Shown piece by piece: positions 30,095-41,863 of a stretch of 64,000 nt of DNA. Numbering within the stretch: the first letter of the stretch is position 1; every line of letters begins with the position of its first letter. Source of the DNA: Symbiodinium natans (taxonomy: Eukaryota > Sar > Dinophyceae > Suessiales > Symbiodiniaceae); NCBI GenBank assembly GCA_905221605.1, contig CAJNDS010000249.1, forward strand, positions 1-64,000, written 5' to 3'. The translations under genes were made by a program, and so were the position numbers. The notes under the pieces were generated by a model, which saw nothing but the letters and a program-made list of their open reading frames with translations, was not told the origin of the DNA and made no database searches.

Positions 30095-30688
30095 CTGGCA
30101 GGATGGCAGAAGTCCGAGCATGTGCCGAGCAGGACACGCATTTGACAGAGAGATTCCTCTCAGCCCCGACATCGACATCCACCTCATGACTCTGGCAAAA
30201 AAACCAAGTTCTCAATGGGTGTGCTCTGCAGGCGGCTTTCAGCAAAATAGCCGCTGACAATTCCTCGACCCAAACTCCCTAAGTGCACTGAAGACACAAG
30301 CTCATCTCAGAGTTCAAGAACAACTAAAAAAATTCACATTTCCAGCCGAGCTTCATTTTAATGCAAATCTTGAACCTGAATTGCAAGCTTCAGGCGTCCA
30401 CTGCATCCATCCCGCTGCGGGACCCCTGGCTCCCCAGTCCAAAATGAATACTAAAGCAGTTCCATGACCCTCTAGGGCCCCCTAGGGCCCTAGAGGGGCC
30501 TGTAGCGTCTGTACACTGTCTCAGACCCAAGACCCATGAGAGTAAGAGGCAACATGCAGTCACATTAGGAAGTAGCATAGTCTCGGCTCCTAGTTCAGAA
30601 AATGTTACATGCTCTTTTTGTGCCGTAGCGAAAAAGAGACCCTGAGAGTGTATGGCTTGCTTGCAACTTTCAATGCCTTCCCCAAAAC

Positions 30689-30767
30689 CTGCCCTGGCCC
30701 CAGCAGAAAGCATTTTCTTGGAAGCGTGACTCTCCTTCAGCTTCTGACGCGTTCGCTCGAGCTCGTT
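30689..30767 (-). CDS. Coiled-coil gene exon, 26 codons
   Basis: GGTCTTGGAG acceptor, GTTTTG donor: NELERTRQKLKESHASKKML, then SAGARA plus one base. A classic charged heptad pattern. It starts in phase 0, as the exon at 30813-30890 requires. Confidence 0.6.
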
Positions 30768-30812
30768 CTCCAAGACCAGGGCGGGGTGGATTCCACACCA
30801 GGCTCTGAGAAC

Positions 30813-30890
30813 CTCTTTTGGCTCATGCCCAGAGCAGAAAAGCCTACGAGTGTACGAGAGGCGACTCTGGGAGCTTTGGAGCAGGAGCTG
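30813..30890 (-). CDS. Coiled-coil gene exon, 26 codons
   Basis: AGCTTACAG acceptor, GTTCTC donor, phase 0 at both ends: QLLLQSSQSRLSYTRRLFCS and GHEPKE. It continues directly into NELERTRQKLKE. Confidence 0.55.
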
Positions 30891-31109
30891 CTGTAAACTG
30901 GGGAAGCCTGGAGAGGGCTCAGAAGGCTTGTGCTGTTCGTCGCGGCTGGGGGATTCACAAACAAGGGGGGATGCACAACGGAGAGCAGCACCAGCTTGCG
31001 CGCTATTCAGTGTTAGTCTGTGTGTGTGGGATTCCCTGAGCCCAAGGGTAGCGGATGCTTGATGAATGCCCAATGTTGTCGAAAGTGCGTGTTGTGCATG
31101 CCAGGGTTT

Positions 31110-31172
31110 GTGAACATGTGGTCCGCGCTCAAGTTTTCAATGATTTCGCGTGTTGTTCTCAGCAGGGGGTAC
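31110..31172 (-). CDS. Minus-strand exon
   Basis: Pyrimidine-rich acceptor CCTTTTCCCCAG|G, then YPLLRTTREIIENLSADHMF and on toward TNPGMHNTH; the donor is uncertain (GTTCAC at about 31118 is possible). The REIIENLSADH part is helical. Confidence 0.45.
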
Positions 31173-31312
31173 CTGGGGAAAAGGACTGGGGCGGGTGCCA
31201 ATGAAGACCCCCATCCTGACCCGTGAAATAGGGGTGGGTTGCCACCCATAAGTGTCTGCTTCGAGATGCCCCGCTCCATTCTCCATGATGTCTTGTCAAC
31301 TTGACTCCAACT

Positions 31313-32130
<818 letters not shown>

Positions 32131-32519
32131 ATTTGTGTTTGGGTGTGCGCACACGCCCTAAGCTGGGGGCGGCAGGAAAGGTACAGGCGAGGCAAAAGAG
32201 CCTCACAGGAATTCCATTGACAGGTCTGGTTTCAAACGCCCACAATTATAGGCTTCCGAATCCATGTTGAGTGAGGCTCATTAGTGAGGCTCACATGGCA
32301 CGTGACACATATCAGGCTTAGCTCGGCCGAAGACTCGATTCCAGCTGGTGTTTGCAAACAAGGCGTTTCAGTCAGAGAGGTTGAGAACGTTGTGTGAGCA
32401 AGCCGGGGGGTTTAGAAGCCCAAATCAGTGCAGCCTGAACTCCTGTAGAGAACTCTTGGAAGCCCAAATCCCAGACCCACAAAGCGACGTAGCAAAAGAG
32501 TCAGAAGCACAGGCTGCAC

Positions 32520-32630
32520 AAGGCTGCACAAATCACTCCCTCTGAGGATACGGCGTGGCCTTGTGCGAAGGGCCAGGCTTTGGAGCTCATCGAGCGCTCC
32601 TCTGAGCAGTTCGCCACACAAGTCCACAAC
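32520..32630 (-). CDS. Coiled-coil gene exon, strong acceptor
   Basis: GGCTTTTTCAG|G acceptor, then VVDLCGELLRGALDELQSLA and LRTRPRRIL. Starts in phase 0, matching the exon at 32967-33034. The donor is not fixed; GTGATT near 32548 is possible, and the frame stays open for another 35 codons. Confidence 0.6.
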
Positions 32631-32966
32631 CTGAAAAAGCCCAACCCGATCTAGAATTGAGCAGAATCAACATATCTTCTATCTATTTCCATCTGGCCCA
32701 ATCTGCCAATCAGATTTGGACCAGGTGGAGAACCAAAACCCCTGTCTGAAACTCCGAGTGCGGCCCCAGCCCAACAGACCCCACTTGAAGCGTCTTGGGG
32801 GATCTGACAACTGCCTTGGTTTAAGGCTTAAGGGCTGAAAGGAGGTCCAGATCGCGAAGTCCTCATGCCAATACCACAAATAATCCCAGACCCCTACGGC
32901 CCTAAGGTTCCAAAGGGTTTTAAGCCCTTAAACCCTAAACCATCCCAAGTCTGAGGGTTTGGCCAC

Positions 32967-33034
32967 CATGCGGTGGGCGGCTTGTCGCAGCTTGCCCCTG
33001 AGCTGGTCCACGTGCGCCTTACGACACTGCCACG
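32967..33034 (-). CDS. Coiled-coil gene exon, 22 codons
   Basis: GGCTGCAG acceptor, GTGGCC donor: two bases, then WQCRKAHVDQLRGKLRQAAH and RM. The two bases complete TCG with the base left by 33201-33227. Confidence 0.65.
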
Positions 33035-33200
33035 CTGCAGCCGGCGAGAGAGAGAGACACACACACACACACAATTTCAGCACGAAGCATCCGTTCACCC
33101 CAATGACCTAAAGCCTGCTCCTGCCAGAAATTCTGGGATCACACCTCCACGCACCGGCCCACATATTATGAGGTGCTCGAGATGCTCAGACGAAACCTAC

Positions 33201-33227
33201 AAAACTCTTCGTCCCTCAGTTCGACAA
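33201..33227 (-). CDS. Coiled-coil gene 27-nt micro-exon
   Basis: ATTTGTGCAG acceptor, canonical GTAGGT donor: VELRDEEF with two bases before and one after. The phases of both joins are exact, which makes this very short exon credible. Confidence 0.6.
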
Positions 33228-33477
33228 CTGCACAAATCACTCCACTAACAACTGAATACCATATTTTTGTTTCAGATAATCCTCCTTCACTAATAATTTT
33301 ATGTTTTTTATTATCAAATATTAACATCGTTAATGGTTTTTTTATCATCATTACTCCATATTTATCTTTGTATTCATTTTACTCCTCCCTTCCGGCCCTA
33401 TGCACCCAGACCCCTTTTTCGACATCGATGTAAGCAGATAATCAGCCAGCAGCCCTCACGTCTCCTCAACCCCTAAC

Positions 33478-33544
33478 CCCCAATAGCCTGGAGCGCTGCC
33501 GAGTGGATGCGATCCGTATGAAGCTGCTGCTGTAACTCCTCCAC
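33478..33544 (-). CDS. Coiled-coil gene exon, 22 codons
   Basis: CTGAAAG|G acceptor, GTTAGG donor: VEELQQQLHTDRIHSAALQA, then IG plus one base that completes GTT with the next exon. Upstream the same frame reads KDMECLKFESDHF and then TGA, so either an intron border lies here or a stop has appeared (see findings). Confidence 0.6.
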
Positions 33545-34445
33545 CTTTCAGAAGTGGTCGCTTTCAAACTTCAAGCATTCCATATCCTTCCTTGAGGGCC
33601 TGGGATGATGAGTTGGAGCTGAGATGGCTTTGAAGGCTTTGTGATGTTGTGGCAGCTCATCCTACAAGCAGTCGAGACCAGATTCTGTGGCTGTTCTGTC
33701 TAGGCCGCTTGATGAGGCCAAAGGATTCAGAATTGATAACAAAGAGTCGAGACGGCCGTGGTTTTGGGGAGGGGGTGCGGGGCGGGGACTTGTCAAGCAA
33801 CTACAAAGGTCGTGAGATACTCGGTCTAGTAACCCAAAAACCCTGAAACCTTGTAATGAACAGAAGCTTGGCCTTTCCATGTTGTTGTTCGCGGGCAAAG
33901 CCCGTTTAATGCCGAAATTCTGAGAGAAGCGTACACAAAATGTAAGACATGATGCTCACGTTCAGAAACTTACAACGCCGAGAGCTCACAGAATTACACG
34001 ATTAACTATCCCTTGGGGCCTGTACACCCCCACACCAGCATACTAAATCCAGAACCGTCTCAACCCTAAAGCCTGCACCTACCAAAACGCAATGAGACAC
34101 CCGAGCTGAAACTCTGAAGGGGATTGTTCGGCTGGGCCAACTGCACTCTTCCTGCGTGCAAAGCGCTCAAAAGACTGAAATCTCTAAAGCCCCGCTGAAG
34201 CGTCCTGAAACCCTGTGGCGCAACACCAGACACGAGCCTCCTTGCGACGCCGGGCGTCTAACTCGTCAATCTTCCTCTCGTACGCTGCCTGCCAAGCTGG
34301 AGCTTTCGCTTTCAGTTCTGTGGTGCAGCATGTTCTAGACGTGTAGAGGTCTATTCGCGGTAAGAGTGTTCATTTTTTTGTTCCGTGGCCTTCTTGCTCC
34401 GTATAGCCGTGCCCGATGCCCATGTGGGTAGGATTTTTGAACAAC
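33545..34445. other. No supported gene
   Basis: Short unbiased frames; a T-rich stretch at 33260-33380 and a pyrimidine-poor remainder. Probably intron. Confidence 0.4.
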
Positions 34446-34640
34446 GTGCCCGACCCCCCGGGCCCAGCGGCTACGGAACAAAAACAGGCACCCGACCCCC
34501 GCGGCCCAGCGGCCGCGGAGCAAGCAAACAAACACACCCGACGCCCGTACCCCCGGCTCAGAGGCCACGGAGCCAAGACAACGCGCCCGACACCCGTGGC
34601 CCAACGGCCGCGGAACAAAAAAGCGCCCCCGACGCACCTA
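34446..34640 (+). repeat. GC-rich minisatellite
   Basis: Four degenerate copies of a unit of about 45-55 bp built around GGCCCAGCGGCCGCGGA(A/G)CAA and CCCGACGCCCG. It creates proline- and arginine-rich frames on both strands. Confidence 0.75.
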
Positions 34641-35560
34641 GTGTGGGTTTGTAAGGGATTCATATGGTGTTTGAGGCAAGCTTGCACGGCTCAAAAAAGG
34701 CTGCAAATACTGTAAAGAGCAGCATTTCTGCGTTTTCAGATGCTGCAAATACTGGAGATAGCAGCATTTCTGACTTTGCAGAGTCAGAGGCACACTGTAC
34801 ATAGCGGCATGTCTGAGTTTTCAGACGCTGCAAATACTGTAAAGAGCGGTATTTCTGAATTTTCAGAAGCTGCAAATGCTGTAAGTGCCAGCGTGAGACA
34901 AAACAAACGGAAGGGAATCATATGCTTTGACGCAAGCTTGCACGGCCTAAAACAAGCGGGGACGCTAGGGGGCGTGCAGCCTCCCCATTTGCTAACACAA
35001 TGCTCGAATGATGGGTTTTGGATAGGATTCTAATGGTGCATGGCTCACAACAGCGGGGGGCTTGGGGGTCGCAACCATTTCCAAAAAGAATGCTCGCATG
35101 ATGGGTTTGTAAGGGATTCACATGGTGTTTGATTTGCACGGCTTATGAAAGAGGGGCAACACAACGACCGCCCGATGGGTTTGGAAGGGAATCATATGCT
35201 TTGACGCAAGCTTGCACGGCCTGAAAAAGCGGGGGGGTTGGGGCGGGGGGCAGCCCCCCCATTTTGGGGTTTGGAAAGGATTCAGATGGCGCACGGCTCA
35301 CGAAAGCGGGGGGCTTGGGGGGTCACAACCAATTGCAAACAGAATGCTCGCACGATGGGTTTGGAAGGGATTCATACGGTGAATGAAGGAAGCTTGCGCG
35401 GCTTAAAAACCCAGTTGCAAACACAATGCCCGCACGATAGGTTTGGAAGGGGATCATATGCTTCGACTGAAGCAGCACGGCCTAATAAGCAGGGGCTTGG
35501 CGCTTTGAAGCGGCTTGGATGGATTCATATGCTTTGAAACAAGCTTTTTGCACGGCTTCA
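34640..35560 (+). repeat. Tandem satellite of about 100-130 bp
   Basis: About nine degenerate copies share GATGGGTTTGGAAGGGATTC, then ATATG, GCAAGCTTGCACGGC and a G-rich stretch (GCGGGGGGCTTGGGG). Between 34683 and 34885 a second repeat of about 42 bp (GCTGCAAATACTGTAAAGAG, then CAGCATTTCTG) occurs in about five copies. Confidence 0.75.
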
Positions 35561-35639
35561 GAGGTCTGCATGCGATATCAGCTGAATATTCCGAAAGTGG
35601 GCAGACATGAAGCGAAGGAACGCCAAGTTCAGAATTGGA

Positions 35640-35755
35640 CCGCAAGACGACCAGGGCCAGAAGACCACGGGACCACGGGACCAGGGACCAGAGCACCACG
35701 GCACCAGAGGACCAGGGGACCAGAAAACCAGGCGACCCGAGCCACACCATTTAAA
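35640..35755 (+). repeat. GACCA/GGGACCA minisatellite
   Basis: Degenerate units of 8-12 bp built on GACCACGGGACCA. It gives PEDHGTTGPG-type frames. Confidence 0.8.
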
Positions 35756-36058
35756 GAACAGAAGGCCGAGCCACGCCTTAAAAAAAACTTGGCCCCTCCA
35801 AATCAAGGGCCCATATGGTCCGTGTCTAAGTCCATGTCGTGTGGTGCAGGGATTATAAGAGGCTGCTGGTGTGAGGGTGAGGGATCAAAAGCAAAATCAG
35901 TTTCTGGGGATCAACCAAAAGTCAAAAAATGGACCTAAACACAAAGAACCCTACATGGTCTTGGTTCGCAAGGGCACCAAATACTACACGTCACGTGACA
36001 AATACGGTAAATTTCTTCTGTCACTGTCCAAATGCGGGGATCTCCAAGCCCTCATAGC

Positions 36059-36142
36059 CTGGCCTTCATGATGCAAATCTTCCAGGCGTTCAAGACAGAT
36101 TTGACCTCATCTGCATCTTGTCTCCTGGCTGCTTCCGGGGAA
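36059..36142 (-). CDS. Coiled-coil gene exon, apparent GC donor
   Basis: GGTTTGCAG acceptor, then one base and SPEAARRQDADEVKSVLNAW, then KICIMKA plus two bases. The exon ends at CCAG|GCTATG; no GT is available before the in-frame stop, so a GC donor is implied. Charged helix. Confidence 0.55.
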
Positions 36143-36569
36143 CTGCAAACCCGATGATCACAACGTACCCGTATCCCCAACCCCAACCGCTTGATACTTG
36201 GACTCAGGGACGGGGTGTTGGGCGTAGCATGCAACTAACCTGATGGGTCCGGGATCAGGGTAGTTCTGCAACAGTGGCAGATGAAGCCGCTGAACGATTG
36301 GCATTTCGTTGGCACCACTGTTATGATGCATGGCAGCTTGGGATGGCTTAGGTATGTGGTTTGGGGGCATTGGCCTTCAGACGAAACGTCCACACAAGGA
36401 AATGCCCTTTATGTCGACTCTCCACGATCCAGCCCTGCACACATGTTCCCAACAGCAAGGTCCATTTTCACACTCCTTAAGGCTCAAAGAGCTGCCCCCC
36501 GAAAACCAGTCTTTTGGAGACGCAGCCATCCTTGGAAGCCCACGACCCCCCCCCCCCCCGCCCCTTTTT

Positions 36570-36622
36570 ATGAGTTTTTGAGGCAGGGCGGCTTGTGTAG
36601 CTCTTTCTCCACGTTGACCAAC
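36570..36622 (-). CDS. Minus-strand exon, helical
   Basis: CTCTCAG|G acceptor, then LVNVEKELHKPPCLKNS and a stop, so a donor lies before it but is not obvious. A plus-strand ORF of 151 codons (36281-36736) overlaps and is judged a shadow. Confidence 0.45.
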
Positions 36623-37600
36623 CTGAGAGCTGAGGAGTTTTTGAGGCCTCGGTGCTGCACAAGGCCTCGAACCAGGGCCTACTACCATCCAAAGCCTGGG
36701 AGTGGTGCTTGGACAACAACCTTATCACGCCTTTAATGGGCCCAAGTCCAGTGGAGCTCTGCGAGATTCGATAGTTCTGTGCCTTAAGAATCGTGGATGT
36801 TTGGGCATTCTCTGCTGGACGGCGTTCAGGCAGTCCTGTCGAGCAAGCACCAGACCCTTCAGTACAAGCCTTAGGCAGCAATGCAGGGTCTGACATCTTC
36901 GATGATGTGCTCTTTCACCTCAGGTTCCCTTTAGCTGTTTTAGCTCTTGCAGCGTGATGATAATTCAAATCATCACGATAAATGTCACTATAGCAATGAA
37001 GCAGAATCGCAGGAGCCTTGCCTTGGCGGCCAGGAAGAGCTGTTTGTGAGAAATCCTCAACAACTCAAGCCCTCAAGCTGCCCCTTCCCCGACAAGGTTT
37101 GGTCCTGAAGCCTGAAATGCCCCCCGAGTCACTGGCATCAAAGCCCTTCGGCGCTTCATGTTGGCTATGATCTCGCGGAGGTTTCTGGCATCCTGAAGCA
37201 AACCCTGGGCCCTAAGTGAAGAGAGCGACCCTGAGCCTGGGCTTGAGGGATTTTATCCTGTTTTCAAGGTCTGACCACATCTTGACAGTCCAGCTCTTTC
37301 ACATTCATACTCTGTTTCGTGTGTGTTTTGGGCGCGGGCCGTGAGAGGGGTTCGGCTCGTCAGTTGGGGAAGTTTCGGTGCACCCGAAAGCAGCACAGGG
37401 ACCTGAATCATGAGCACATATGCACATATGAGCACTTGCCAAGGAATTTGTACACGAATGGACTCAAAAGGCCCAAGGGACTAGATTTCTGACAAAGCCC
37501 GAACTGGGCTGAGTTTCGGAGAGCCCCGCTAAATTGCTGCAAGTCGAGCGTTCTAAATAGAACCCATTGAAGGCTGCAGCCCCTAAACCCAAACTTCTAC
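36623..37600. other. No supported gene
   Basis: No biased frame; probably intron. Confidence 0.4.
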
Positions 37601-37609
37601 ACTGCCCAC

Positions 37610-37730
37610 TTTCCAGCGCTCCAGCAGCGACACGATGAGACCACCCTCGCGGTCGGAGCTCACGAAACTGGATCGCTCAAGCTCCTCAGGGTTTCTTGCT
37701 GGGAAGGCTGCAGTTCCGTCGTGCTTCAGG
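37610..37730 (-). CDS. Minus-strand exon, helical
   Basis: From ATCGGAAG: LKHDGTAAFPARNPEELERS, then SFVSSDREGGLIVSLLERWK, to a GTGGGC donor. Codon bias is very strong from EELERS onward, so the exon may begin further in. Confidence 0.55.
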
Positions 37731-37844
37731 CTTCCGATGTTGGATCGATGCCTCCAATATTGCACTCGCTTTGGTATCTAGGGCCCCCCGCCCCCCAAAC
37801 AATTTCGGGGTTTTTGATCACCCTCTACAAACGGGAACGGTGTC

Positions 37845-38222
37845 TGGTATAGTAATGGTAGTAATGGTAGTAATGGTAGGAATGGTAGTAATGGTAGTAA
37901 TGGTAGTAATGGTAGTAATGGTAGTAATGGTAGTAGTGGTAGTAGTGGTAGTAAGTGCTAGTAGTGGTGATAATGCTAGTAGTGGTGGTAGACGAATGGT
38001 AGTAGTGGTAGTAGTCGTAGTCATAGTAGTCGTAGGAGGAGTTAGGGTAGGAGTAGTATGAGTATTGGTCCTGGTCGTCGTCGTCTTCGTCGGCGTGGCC
38101 GTCGCTGTCGCCGTCGCCGTCGCCGTCGTCGTAGTAGTAGTAGTAGTAGTAGTCGTCGTAGTCGTAGTCGTAGTCGTAGCCGTAGCCGCAGCCGCAGCCG
38201 CAGCCGCAGCCGCAGCCGCAGC

Positions 38223-38300
<78 letters not shown>

Positions 38301-38451
38301 CGTAGTCGTAGTCGTAGTAGTCGTAGTCGTAGTCGTAGTCGTCGTAGTCGTAGTCGTCGTAGTCGTAGTCGTAGTCGTAGTCGTAGTCGTAGTCGTAGTC
38401 GTAGTCGTAGTCGTAGTCGTAGTCGTAGTCGTAGTCGTAGTCGTAGTAGTC

Positions 38452-38508
<57 letters not shown>

Positions 38509-38586
38509 TAGTAGTAGTAGTAGTGGTAGTGTAGTGGTAGTGGTAGTGGTAGTGGTAGGGGTAGTGTTAGTGGTAGTAGTAGTAGT

Positions 38587-38627
<41 letters not shown>

Positions 38628-38671
38628 CTAGTACTAGTTACTAGTACTAGTACTAGTACTAGTACTAGTAC

Positions 38672-38724
<53 letters not shown>

Positions 38725-38800
38725 CTACTAACTACTATACTACTACTACTACTACTACTACTACACTACTACTACTACTACTAGCTACAACCCCCCCCCC
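37845..38800. repeat. GTA-family triplet and hexamer arrays with strand switch
   Basis: GTAATG units (37845-37930) lead into GTA, GTC, GTAGTC and GTAGCC arrays, then ACTAGT units and finally ACT arrays (38700-38785). The last 200 bp is self-complementary (GTA run against TAC run around CTAGTA units). A poly-C tract follows at about 38791-38811. Serine/arginine and polyvaline frames here are artefacts. Confidence 0.95.
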
Positions 38801-38984
38801 CCCCCCCCCCAACCAACTACCACGCGTGAGGCGCATGTACAAAGTAACTGGCAGGCGTGGTACGGGAAGCACTTGCCAAGCATTGGTTTTTACTTCTCCG
38901 GATCAGACGTTGGACATAGAAAAACGCTCAAAACCCGAATTTTGGACGTCAATTTTTGTTTTTAAAGTTGTTCGTTGTGCGCTG

Positions 38985-39240
38985 GTTTAAGGTTTTGGGT
39001 TCAGGGCTGAGGCTTTCGGGCTTTGCAAAACTCTGGCTGTTTTGGGTTTGGGGTTTAGGGTTGAGGGTTTAGGGTTAAAGCTTTCGGGCTTTGCAGAACC
39101 CTGCCTGTTTCGGGTTCAGGGTTGAGGGTTCAGGGTTTTGGGTTGAGGCTTTCGGGCTTTGCAGAACCGTGCTCGTTTCGGGTTTAGGGTTGAGGGTTCA
39201 GGGTTTTGGGTTGAGGCTTTCCGGCTTTGGAAAAACAGGA
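38985..39240 (+). repeat. Telomere-derived tandem repeat of about 70-75 bp
   Basis: Three to four copies of GGGTT(T/C)AGGGTTGAGGGTT, then AGGGTTTTGGGTTGAGGCTT, then TCGGGCTTTGCAGAACC. TTTAGGG-like words make up half of each unit. A related repeat in the opposite orientation lies at about 62760-62950. Confidence 0.75.
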
Positions 39241-39282
39241 GATGGAGCTTGGCATGAAGCCTTGGCAGGAACGTAATTCCCC

Positions 39283-39445
39283 CCCCCCCCCCCCACCCCC
39301 ACCCCCACCCACCACGCACTGGGAACATGGATGTTAGCATCCTGCTGGGTAGTTGGTAGGGTAGAAGTGCCTCTGAGGCACCTAAAAAAGTTGCTTTCAT
39401 TCCGAATCAGGGTTCCGAGCTTGGCTGTGGCATGGGTTTCGGTTA

Positions 39446-39477
<32 letters not shown>

Positions 39478-39486
39478 GACTACTAC

Positions 39487-39575
<89 letters not shown>

Positions 39576-39600
39576 GTAGGCGCCCCCCCCCCCCCCCAAC
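39283..39600. repeat. Poly-C tracts and TAC/GTA triplet arrays
   Basis: A poly-C/CCCCCA tract at 39279-39305. Then TAC and CGA triplets (39448-39485), a TAG array, a TAC array and a second poly-C run (39581-39596). The TAG and TAC arrays are mutually complementary, as at 38.7 kb. Confidence 0.9.
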
Positions 39601-40328
39601 CACAACACACAACACAGGTGTTGTGATGATTTGTGATGCTTAAGTTGCACGAAGTCGGTGTCGCATGTGCTTCATCTACGCGCTTTTGTATGCCGGTTAA
39701 ATCTTGCCGGGTATTGTTCCCTGCGTGGCCTGTTGGCGTAGCAATGTCAGCAATGTATGTCAGTTCTGCTCTTTGCACCCACCAAAGGTTATGTTTGTGT
39801 GTGTGTGCGCGTTGCTGTGCTGAGCTAGCTAAACTACTAGTACGGTAGCCGGTAGCTATATATGTGTTTGTCATGCCAGCTGCATGCTGGTTGCTTGCGC
39901 GTGGCATCTCACAATGCCAGGCCGTCGGTCATGCTCGATTGTATTACTTTTGCTGAGGGTCGCACTGGGCCTACGTCGAAACTCTTCACCCTGAGCGCCG
40001 AAAACCCTGGGCAGAACCCCAAAAGAAGAAGCAGGTGGGTAAGGTTTCGACGCGGGTTCCCATGTGCTAGAGACGTTTGCTGCTCCGTCCTGTCTTTGTC
40101 TCTGTGCGTGTTTGTGTGTGTGTGTGTGTGTCTGTGTCTGTGTATGTGTGCGTCCGAAACCGGATTCTCTTGCGATGGCTTCGCCTTTGTTGGCGACCCG
40201 AACAGGCAGAAAAAAGCGTACCAGCCGCAGCCTTCAAAGTCCCCAAAAATAAATAGCCTTGGTGACCGACACAGAAACTGGAAGTCGAAACTCAGTCCAA
40301 CACCCAAAACACCCAGAAAAGCAGAGTG
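39600..40328. other. No firm gene
   Basis: A minus-strand frame contains RQDLTGIQKRVDEAHA near 39650-39700, which resembles the coiled-coil exons but has no clear sites. A GT tract lies at 40107-40145. Confidence 0.35.
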
Positions 40329-40371
40329 CCCTCTGCCTGGCCCTGCTCCGCGCCTGAAGCATGCGGTCGCA

Positions 40372-40426
40372 TTCGATTCGCGCCTTGCGGTGGGAGGCAA
40401 CCGCACGACTCAGGCGACTAAGGGCT
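40372..40426 (-). CDS. Coiled-coil gene exon (borders approximate)
   Basis: After CATCCTTTCAG the frame reads ALSRLSRAVASHRKARIECD and RMLQ, then GC (CTTCAG|GCGCGG), so a GC donor is possible; the frame remains open for another 20 codons (ARSRARQRA). Long basic helix. Confidence 0.5.
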
Positions 40427-40606
40427 TCTGAAAGGATGGAGGACACGGCGCTGTAGGGCAACAGCTTTGTGACAATTCAGGTGGCGCACCTTCTGTTGTT
40501 TTGGGTCTGCCTGTAAGAGCGCCGTCCTTGCAACCAAACTTTCACACTGCTACACAGTCCCCTTGCGCCCAAAAGATCCCAAGAGCAGATGTCCAGCCTT
40601 GGCCAC

Positions 40607-40649
40607 CTTGTCTCGCCAGCGCTCCTCTGCTTCGGTCATGTACTCGATC
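40607..40649 (-). CDS. Coiled-coil gene exon, 14 codons
   Basis: AGCGCAG|G acceptor, GTGGCC donor: IEYMTEAEERWRDK. The first base completes TCG with the two bases left by 40894-40949. Confidence 0.6.
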
Positions 40650-40893
40650 CTGCGCTTTGGGTATTGGCTGTTTCAATTTGAAAACTTTGAAAGCGAACAT
40701 TCCAAATGAGTATATGATATGCCGTATGCACCTATATACACCTCCATGCAGCACGAATCTACGAGACACTCCTAATCACCAACCCTGACATGCCTGACAT
40801 GCGCTGCCCTACATGCAAGCCATCGCAAGCTCTCGCAAGCTATCGGTTAAGCTTTTTACAGATGCTGCCACCCCAGAACATCTCAGAACACAC

Positions 40894-40949
40894 GAGAGTC
40901 GCCTGTCGGTGGCATCATCCAGGTCTTCCTGAAGTCGGTCACGCTCTTC
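40894..40949 (-). CDS. Coiled-coil gene exon, 18 codons
   Basis: CTTGTGAG|G acceptor, GTGTGT donor: EERDRLQEDLDDATDRRL plus two bases. Almost entirely charged and leucine, typical coiled coil. Exact phase with the next exon. Confidence 0.65.
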
Positions 40950-41104
40950 CTCACAAGCGAGACATCTTCAATGCCTTCGGGGTTTCGATAGGCTTGGGGT
41001 TCGGTGAGTTTGGGCCATGGGGCGAAGGGTTTAAGATGTTTAGTGAAGTTTAGTATGCTTAGAGGGCTTAGAGACCTTAGAGTCTTAGAGGGCTGGGGTG
41101 TGCA

Positions 41105-41173
41105 GATACTCCATGGAGAGAAAATCCTCGACGTGAGGTACAGGTTTTGACAGAGCCTCAGGGAGCGCTGAAA
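41105..41173 (-). CDS. Minus-strand exon
   Basis: GGCTTTCAG acceptor, then LPEALSKPVPHVEDFLSMEY and on to LHTPAL before a stop. A GTATCT donor after SM is possible. An alternative frame (RSLRLCQNLYLTSRIFSPW) shares the acceptor. Confidence 0.45.
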
Positions 41174-41345
41174 GCCCAGGCGACAGAACCCTGGACACCC
41201 CCTCAGTACGCGTAGTCTAAGCAATAGACGCGTGGCTCGCTGTGCTTGGCTATGCTTCTTGCTAATGAGTTGTTTCGGCCAAGGATGGGACAACAAAGAA
41301 ACAAGGAAAGAGATATAAACATGGCATACTTTGGAGGCTTTATAC

Positions 41346-41409
41346 TGTATGAATTCTCAAGCTCCCGAGCAGCTTCAGTAGGGGAGTTGCTTTCGACCAG
41401 TCTTGGGTT
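41346..41409 (-). CDS. Coiled-coil gene exon, 21 codons
   Basis: ACCAAAG acceptor, GTATAA donor: NPRLVESNSPTEAARELENS and Y plus one base. Starts in phase 0, matching the end of 41491-41557. Confidence 0.6.
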
Positions 41410-41490
41410 CTTTGGTATCCCGGAACTCTAGCAATCTGACTCAGGTATCCGACAATGGACTTCGAAAAACCCCTGGAGCCAACCCAACAC

Positions 41491-41557
41491 TTTTTCTGAG
41501 CACTTGACCACCAGATGCTTCGTTTGGTTCTCCAACTCTTCGAGTTTCCTCTCCAAC
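41491..41557 (-). CDS. Coiled-coil gene exon, 22 codons
   Basis: CATCCCAAG|G acceptor, GTGTTG donor: LERKLEELENQTKHLVVKCS and EK. Perfect heptads (L..KL..LENQ..HL). One of the clearest coiled-coil pieces in the window. Confidence 0.65.
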
Positions 41558-41598
41558 CTTGGGATGGGGTGATTTCAGTTTGGTGCTCGGGGTCCAGG

Positions 41599-41642
41599 GT
41601 TTGTGTAGAAATTCGCCTCAGTTTGTGTAGAAATTCGCCTCA
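41599..41642 (+). repeat. 22-bp tandem duplication
   Basis: GTTTGTGTAGAAATTCGCCTCA is present twice head to tail, without a mismatch (shown here only as its unit length and position). Confidence 0.85.
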
Positions 41643-41863
41643 GCGAACGTGAGAACAACCCCACCCCTGCTTTACATTGCTTTACTCACTTTACTCCCCT
41701 CGCCACAGACGTAGCCCTGGCATCAGTGCCGCCCCCCACAATGAGACAGCACAATTTTGACACCCCCCCAAGCCCCAAGCGGCGCGCTACTTCACCGCAT
41801 GCTGCGGTTGCGCAACCCTCCCCATTCTGCTCCTAGTCCTAGCCGCAGTTCAACTCCGCATAC

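Noticed and set aside
36281-36736. 151-codon plus-strand ORF
   Set aside because: Crosses a poly-C tract and overlaps a better-biased minus-strand exon at 36570-36622.
38058-38534. SR-rich ORF resembling a splicing factor
   Set aside because: Generated by GTAGTC/GTAGCC hexamer arrays; the other frame is polyvaline and polyalanine.
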